Below, one piece after another: positions 32,420 through 35,294 of a stretch of 35,294 nucleotides of DNA. The DNA is from Phenylobacterium sp. (lineage in GTDB: Bacteria > Pseudomonadota > Alphaproteobacteria > Caulobacterales > Caulobacteraceae): contig NZ_JAURWM010000179.1 in the NCBI RefSeq assembly GCF_030654915.1, forward strand, positions 1 to 35,294, given 5' to 3'. The stretch's first letter is position 1, and every line of letters begins with the position of its first letter. The position numbers and the translations under genes were made by a program. The notes below the pieces were generated by a model, which did no database searches, was not told where the DNA came from, and saw only the letters and a list, made by a program, of their open reading frames with translations.

Positions 32420-34038
32420 TGCGCGCCTTCGCCGAGCTGCTGGATAGACTGTCGCTGACCGGTTCGCGAAACGCCAAGCTGACCTTGGTGCGCGACTACC
32501 TGGCCGGGGCGCCGGACCCCGACCGGGGCTGGGCGCTCGCGGCCCTGACCGGGGACCTGTCGTTCAATGCGGCCAAGCCGGCTTTTATCCGCAAGGCGGT
32601 GGAAGAGCGGATGGACCCGACCCTGTTCCGCTGGTCCTACGACTACGTCGGCGACCTGGCTGAGACCGTCGCCCTCGTCTGGCCTTCACGGCCGGGCGCC
32701 AATCGCGAGCCGGAGTTGTCAGAGGTGGTGAGCGCCCTGCGCGGGGCCTCGCGCTCGGAGATCCAGCGCCTGATCGAGGGGTGGCTGGACGCGATGGAGA
32801 CCACCGGCCGCTGGGCGCTCTTGAAGCTGATGACCGGCGGCCTGCGGGTCGGCGTCTCCTCGCGGCTGGCCAAGCAGGCCGCCGCTGACCTCGGCGGGGT
32901 CGAGATCGCCGAGGTCGAGGAGGTCTGGCACGCCCTGCACCCGCCCTATGAGGACCTGTTCGCCTGGTTGGAGGGCCGCTCGGATCGACCCTCCGCCAAT
33001 TCGCCAGGCCGCTTCCGCCCGGTGATGCTGGCCCAGGCGATCGACGAGGCGGTCGATTTCGCCAAGCTCGACCCGGCCGACTACGCCGCCGAATGGAAGT
33101 GGGACGGCATCCGGGTCCAGGCGGTGAACGAGGCCGGGGTGCGCCGGCTCTACACCCGCAACGGCGACGACATTTCGCGGACCTTTCCCGATGTCCTGGA
33201 AGCGCTGGAGTTTGACGGGGCGATCGACGGCGAGCTGCTAGTGATGCGCGACGGGGTGCTGGCCAGTTTCGCCGACCTGCAGCAACGGCTGAATCGCAAG
33301 AGCGTCGACGCCAAGCTGCTGATGAACTTCCCGGCCGCGATCCGCGCCTATGACCTGTTGTCCGAGGCCGGCGAGGACACCCGAGTGCTGCCCTTCGCCG
33401 CCCGCCGACAACGACTGGAGGTCTTCGTGGGCAGACTGAAGACCCGCCGGATCGACCTCTCGCCGATGCAGTCTTTCGAGACCTGGACGGACCTAGCCGA
33501 TCTGCGCCACGCGCCGCCGCCGGGCGACCCGCAGGTGGCCGAGGGCCTGATGCTCAAGCGCTGGGACTCGATCTATGAAGCCGGGCGACCCAAGGGCCCC
33601 TGGTTCAAGTGGAAGCGCGATCCGTTCCTGATCGACGCGGTGCTGATGTACGCCCAGCGCGGCCACGGCAAACGCTCGAGCTTTTATTCCGACTACACCT
33701 TTGGGGTCTGGACGCAGGCCGAGGATGGGGTTCGCGCCCTGACGCCGGTCGGCAAGGCCTATTTCGGTTTCACCGACGAAGAACTGAAGCAGATCGACAA
33801 GTTCGTGCGCGACAACACCGTCGATCGCTACGGGCCGGTGCGCGCGGTGCGCGCCGACATCCACCACGGCCTAGTGTTCGAGGTCGCGTTCGAAGGCCTG
33901 CAACGCTCCACCCGGCACAAATCCGGCGTCGCCATGCGCTTCCCCCGGATTAGCCGCATCCGCTGGGACAAGCCGGCGGGCGAGGCCGACGAACTTACGT
34001 CGCTGGAACGGATGTTGGAACAGATGGAGGAGCGTTGA
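32419..34038 (+). CDS. ATP-dependent DNA ligase (PP_1105 type)
   Basis: Protein of 539 residues that seals DNA nicks using ATP. An N-terminal helical DNA-binding domain spans about 1-200 (FAELLDRLSLTGSRNAKLTL, RWALLKLMTGGLRVGVS). The nucleotidyl-transferase core follows: motif I EWKWDGIRVQ with adenylated Lys 227, motif III DGELLVM near 272, motif IV EGLMLKRWDS with E375, and motif V WFKWKRD (395-401). The OB-fold domain closes the protein, with VLMYAQRGHGKRSSFYSDYTFGVW and FEVAFEGLQRSTRHKSGVAMRFPRI (motif VI). Its ATG overlaps the exonuclease stop. Relatives often also have a DEXH helicase and a phosphoesterase; neither is present here. The 3' end overlaps the next, convergent gene. Confidence 0.93.
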   Translation: MRAFAELLDRLSLTGSRNAKLTLVRDYLAGAPDPDRGWALAALTGDLSFNAAKPAFIRKAVEERMDPTLFRWSYDYVGDLAETVALVWPSRPGANREPELSEVVSALRGASRSEIQRLIEGWLDAMETTGRWALLKLMTGGLRVGVSSRLAKQAAADLGGVEIAEVEEVWHALHPPYEDLFAWLEGRSDRPSANSPGRFRPVMLAQAIDEAVDFAKLDPADYAAEWKWDGIRVQAVNEAGVRRLYTRNGDDISRTFPDVLEALEFDGAIDGELLVMRDGVLASFADLQQRLNRKSVDAKLLMNFPAAIRAYDLLSEAGEDTRVLPFAARRQRLEVFVGRLKTRRIDLSPMQSFETWTDLADLRHAPPPGDPQVAEGLMLKRWDSIYEAGRPKGPWFKWKRDPFLIDAVLMYAQRGHGKRSSFYSDYTFGVWTQAEDGVRALTPVGKAYFGFTDEELKQIDKFVRDNTVDRYGPVRAVRADIHHGLVFEVAFEGLQRSTRHKSGVAMRFPRISRIRWDKPAGEADELTSLERMLEQMEER

Positions 34039-35294
34039 GCCCGAGGCGGCCCGCAGCCAGCGTCCAAACCACCGCGGCCTGGATCAATCCCGACACCAGG
34101 CTGATCAGCGGCGCATGGGCGAGCGGGGCGAAGATGGCGCCGCCGGTCTCCTGGCCAACCGTCCACCCGATGACGCCGCCGACGCCATAGAGCAGGCCCA
34201 GGGCTACGACCGCCGAGAAGTCGCCGCGCTGCGGGCGCTCGCCCATCCGGCACAGGGCGATGACCCCGAGGTCCCGCAACAGGAAGGCGATCAGCGCGCC
34301 GGCTTGGCCAAGTTCGGGAGCCATCAGCGACCCAGACGAGGTGGCGAAGGCCGCGAGCACCAGCAGGGTGGCGATCAGCAGCGGCGCCAGGGGCGCGGGC
34401 GTGAGCGGGGCGGCGCGGGCAAGGTCGCCCTTGGCGGTGAACTGCACGAACTGCCGGATCCGTACCCGGTCGGCGGGCTCGGCGAAGGCGGCCGCGTAGG
34501 CGCTGAGCGCCACGACCAGGGAGCCGACCGCCAGGCCGGCGGCCAGCCCTTGGGTCCGCAGCATGAAACCGCCGGCGAAGATCGCCAGGAAGATCAGGAA
34601 GGCGGGCCAGACCACCGGGGCGTTCTGCATCTGCAGCTCCAGCCGCATCAGCCGCCAGGCGCCGACCACCGCCCAGGCGGCGAACAGCGACAGGGCCACG
34701 GCGCGGAAGCCGGCGGCCGGCCACAGCCGTCCACCCCAGTCGACAAAGCCGTTGGCGCTGAACAGCGCGCCAAAGCCCTCGGTGCCCATGCCGCGTTGGA
34801 AGCCAGCCGATCCGGCGACCCAGGACAGCAGGATCGCGCCGATGATCAGGCCGCCCAGCACGCCGCTGGCGCGGGCGGTGCGCCCTTCGGCGCGGGCCTT
34901 GCGAACCCCGATGAGAGCCGCGCCGAGCGAAATGGCCTGCAGCAGAACCGCCAGGGCCAGCATGAAGATGGCGGTGGTGGCCAGTCCTTCCACACGACTG
35001 GCCATCCCGGCGACGATCATCATCAGCAGACCGGTCAGGGCGCATATCCAGGCCAGGCTCGATCCACCGAACAGCTTGCCCCAGGTCATGGCCCAGGGCT
35101 TTAGGGCCGAGAGGCGCTGGAAGTCCCAGGTGCGGTCGGCGATCTCGGTCAGGATCGAATTGCCGCTGGCGCGCGCGCCCCACCGCATCGCGCAAGCCAC
35201 GAACACCACCGCTCCGACCCCGCCCAGCGCCGGCAGGGCGCCATAGGGATTGTTGCGGGTCAGGGCCACGGCCGCGCCGTAGATCAGCAGCAGC
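33995..35294 (-). CDS. ABC-2-permease-like multi-spanning membrane protein (partial, start outside window)
   Basis: At least 433 residues are visible; the frame is open to the right edge, where LLLIYGAAVALTRNNPYGAL shows that it continues. A GTG at 35269 is possible but would cut into a hydrophobic helix. I count about ten to eleven hydrophobic segments, for example SSLAWICALTGLLMMIVAGMAS, AIFMLALAVLLQAISLGAALIG, ASGVLGGLIIGAILLSWVAG, and LLIATLLVLAAFATSSG. The stretch TWDFQRLSALKPWAMTWGKLFGG is typical of ABC-2 type permeases in this group. No ATPase gene is visible within the window. The end overlaps the ligase gene by 44 bases. Confidence 0.7.
   Translation of the reverse strand, partial: LLLIYGAAVALTRNNPYGALPALGGVGAVVFVACAMRWGARASGNSILTEIADRTWDFQRLSALKPWAMTWGKLFGGSSLAWICALTGLLMMIVAGMASRVEGLATTAIFMLALAVLLQAISLGAALIGVRKARAEGRTARASGVLGGLIIGAILLSWVAGSAGFQRGMGTEGFGALFSANGFVDWGGRLWPAAGFRAVALSLFAAWAVVGAWRLMRLELQMQNAPVVWPAFLIFLAIFAGGFMLRTQGLAAGLAVGSLVVALSAYAAAFAEPADRVRIRQFVQFTAKGDLARAAPLTPAPLAPLLIATLLVLAAFATSSGSLMAPELGQAGALIAFLLRDLGVIALCRMGERPQRGDFSAVVALGLLYGVGGVIGWTVGQETGGAIFAPLAHAPLISLVSGLIQAAVVWTLAAGRLGLNAPPSVPTSVPAT

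Noticed and set aside
1..35294. Mobile element, prophage, CRISPR or defence island
   Set aside because: No integrase, transposase, phage structural gene, regular spacer array, tRNA attachment site or defence gene was found; the content is core metabolism.

Overview
This is a GC-rich (roughly two-thirds G+C) chromosomal stretch from an alphaproteobacterium, most likely of the order Caulobacterales (Caulobacter/Phenylobacterium type). The evidence is the class I (archaeal-type) lysyl-tRNA synthetase, the malic enzyme fused to a phosphotransacetylase-like domain, the frequent GTG/TTG starts, and several families of short palindromic intergenic repeats. Most of the window is housekeeping or metabolic core genome. 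I see no phage, integrase, transposase, CRISPR array, tRNA or rRNA.

Layout. 1-2.9 kb: the end of a family 2 glycosyltransferase, argE on the opposite strand, then purU. 2.9-5.2 kb: a palindromic repeat, an EamA-family exporter, and a deletion scar where the 5' parts of two convergent genes (DUF2214-like and GIY-YIG-like) were joined. Next to the scar is a two-gene unit of a lipoprotein and a cupin. 5.3-6.9 kb: coaBC and a small cytochrome c. 7.1-13.5 kb: glcD-glcE-glcF (glycolate/D-lactate-type dehydrogenase), a second small cytochrome c and a TonB-dependent receptor with no visible signal peptide. 13.5-16.2 kb: dapB-amidase-dut, reading leftwards. 16.4-21.6 kb: a secreted S41 protease-like protein, maeB and a YegD-type Hsp70-like protein.

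21.7-28.5 kb (all minus strand): a long two-unit M16 peptidase, a zinc-independent MDR oxidoreductase, an Rsm22-type methyltransferase and lysS. 28.6-31.2 kb: an orphan PhnD-type binding lipoprotein, a small membrane protein, two overlapping hot-dog thioesterases, and a tiny membrane-protein ORF with an apparent frameshift. 31.3-34.0 kb: an exonuclease-DNA ligase pair. 34.0 kb to the right edge: a multi-spanning ABC-2-permease-like protein that continues outside the window.

How the genes work together. The glc cluster oxidises 2-hydroxyacids and has c-type cytochromes on both sides. dapB, amidase and dut overlap or lie close enough to be one transcript. The exonuclease-ligase pair forms a repair unit preceded by a GGAAC-N16-CGTT element, the -35/-10 pattern of EcfG/SigT general-stress promoters. 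I judge that element the most useful regulatory observation here. Other points of interest are the two-gene deletion scar, the receptor without a signal peptide, the frameshifted micro-ORF and the lipoprotein with a toxin-like C-terminal domain. I found no convincing new multi-gene system.
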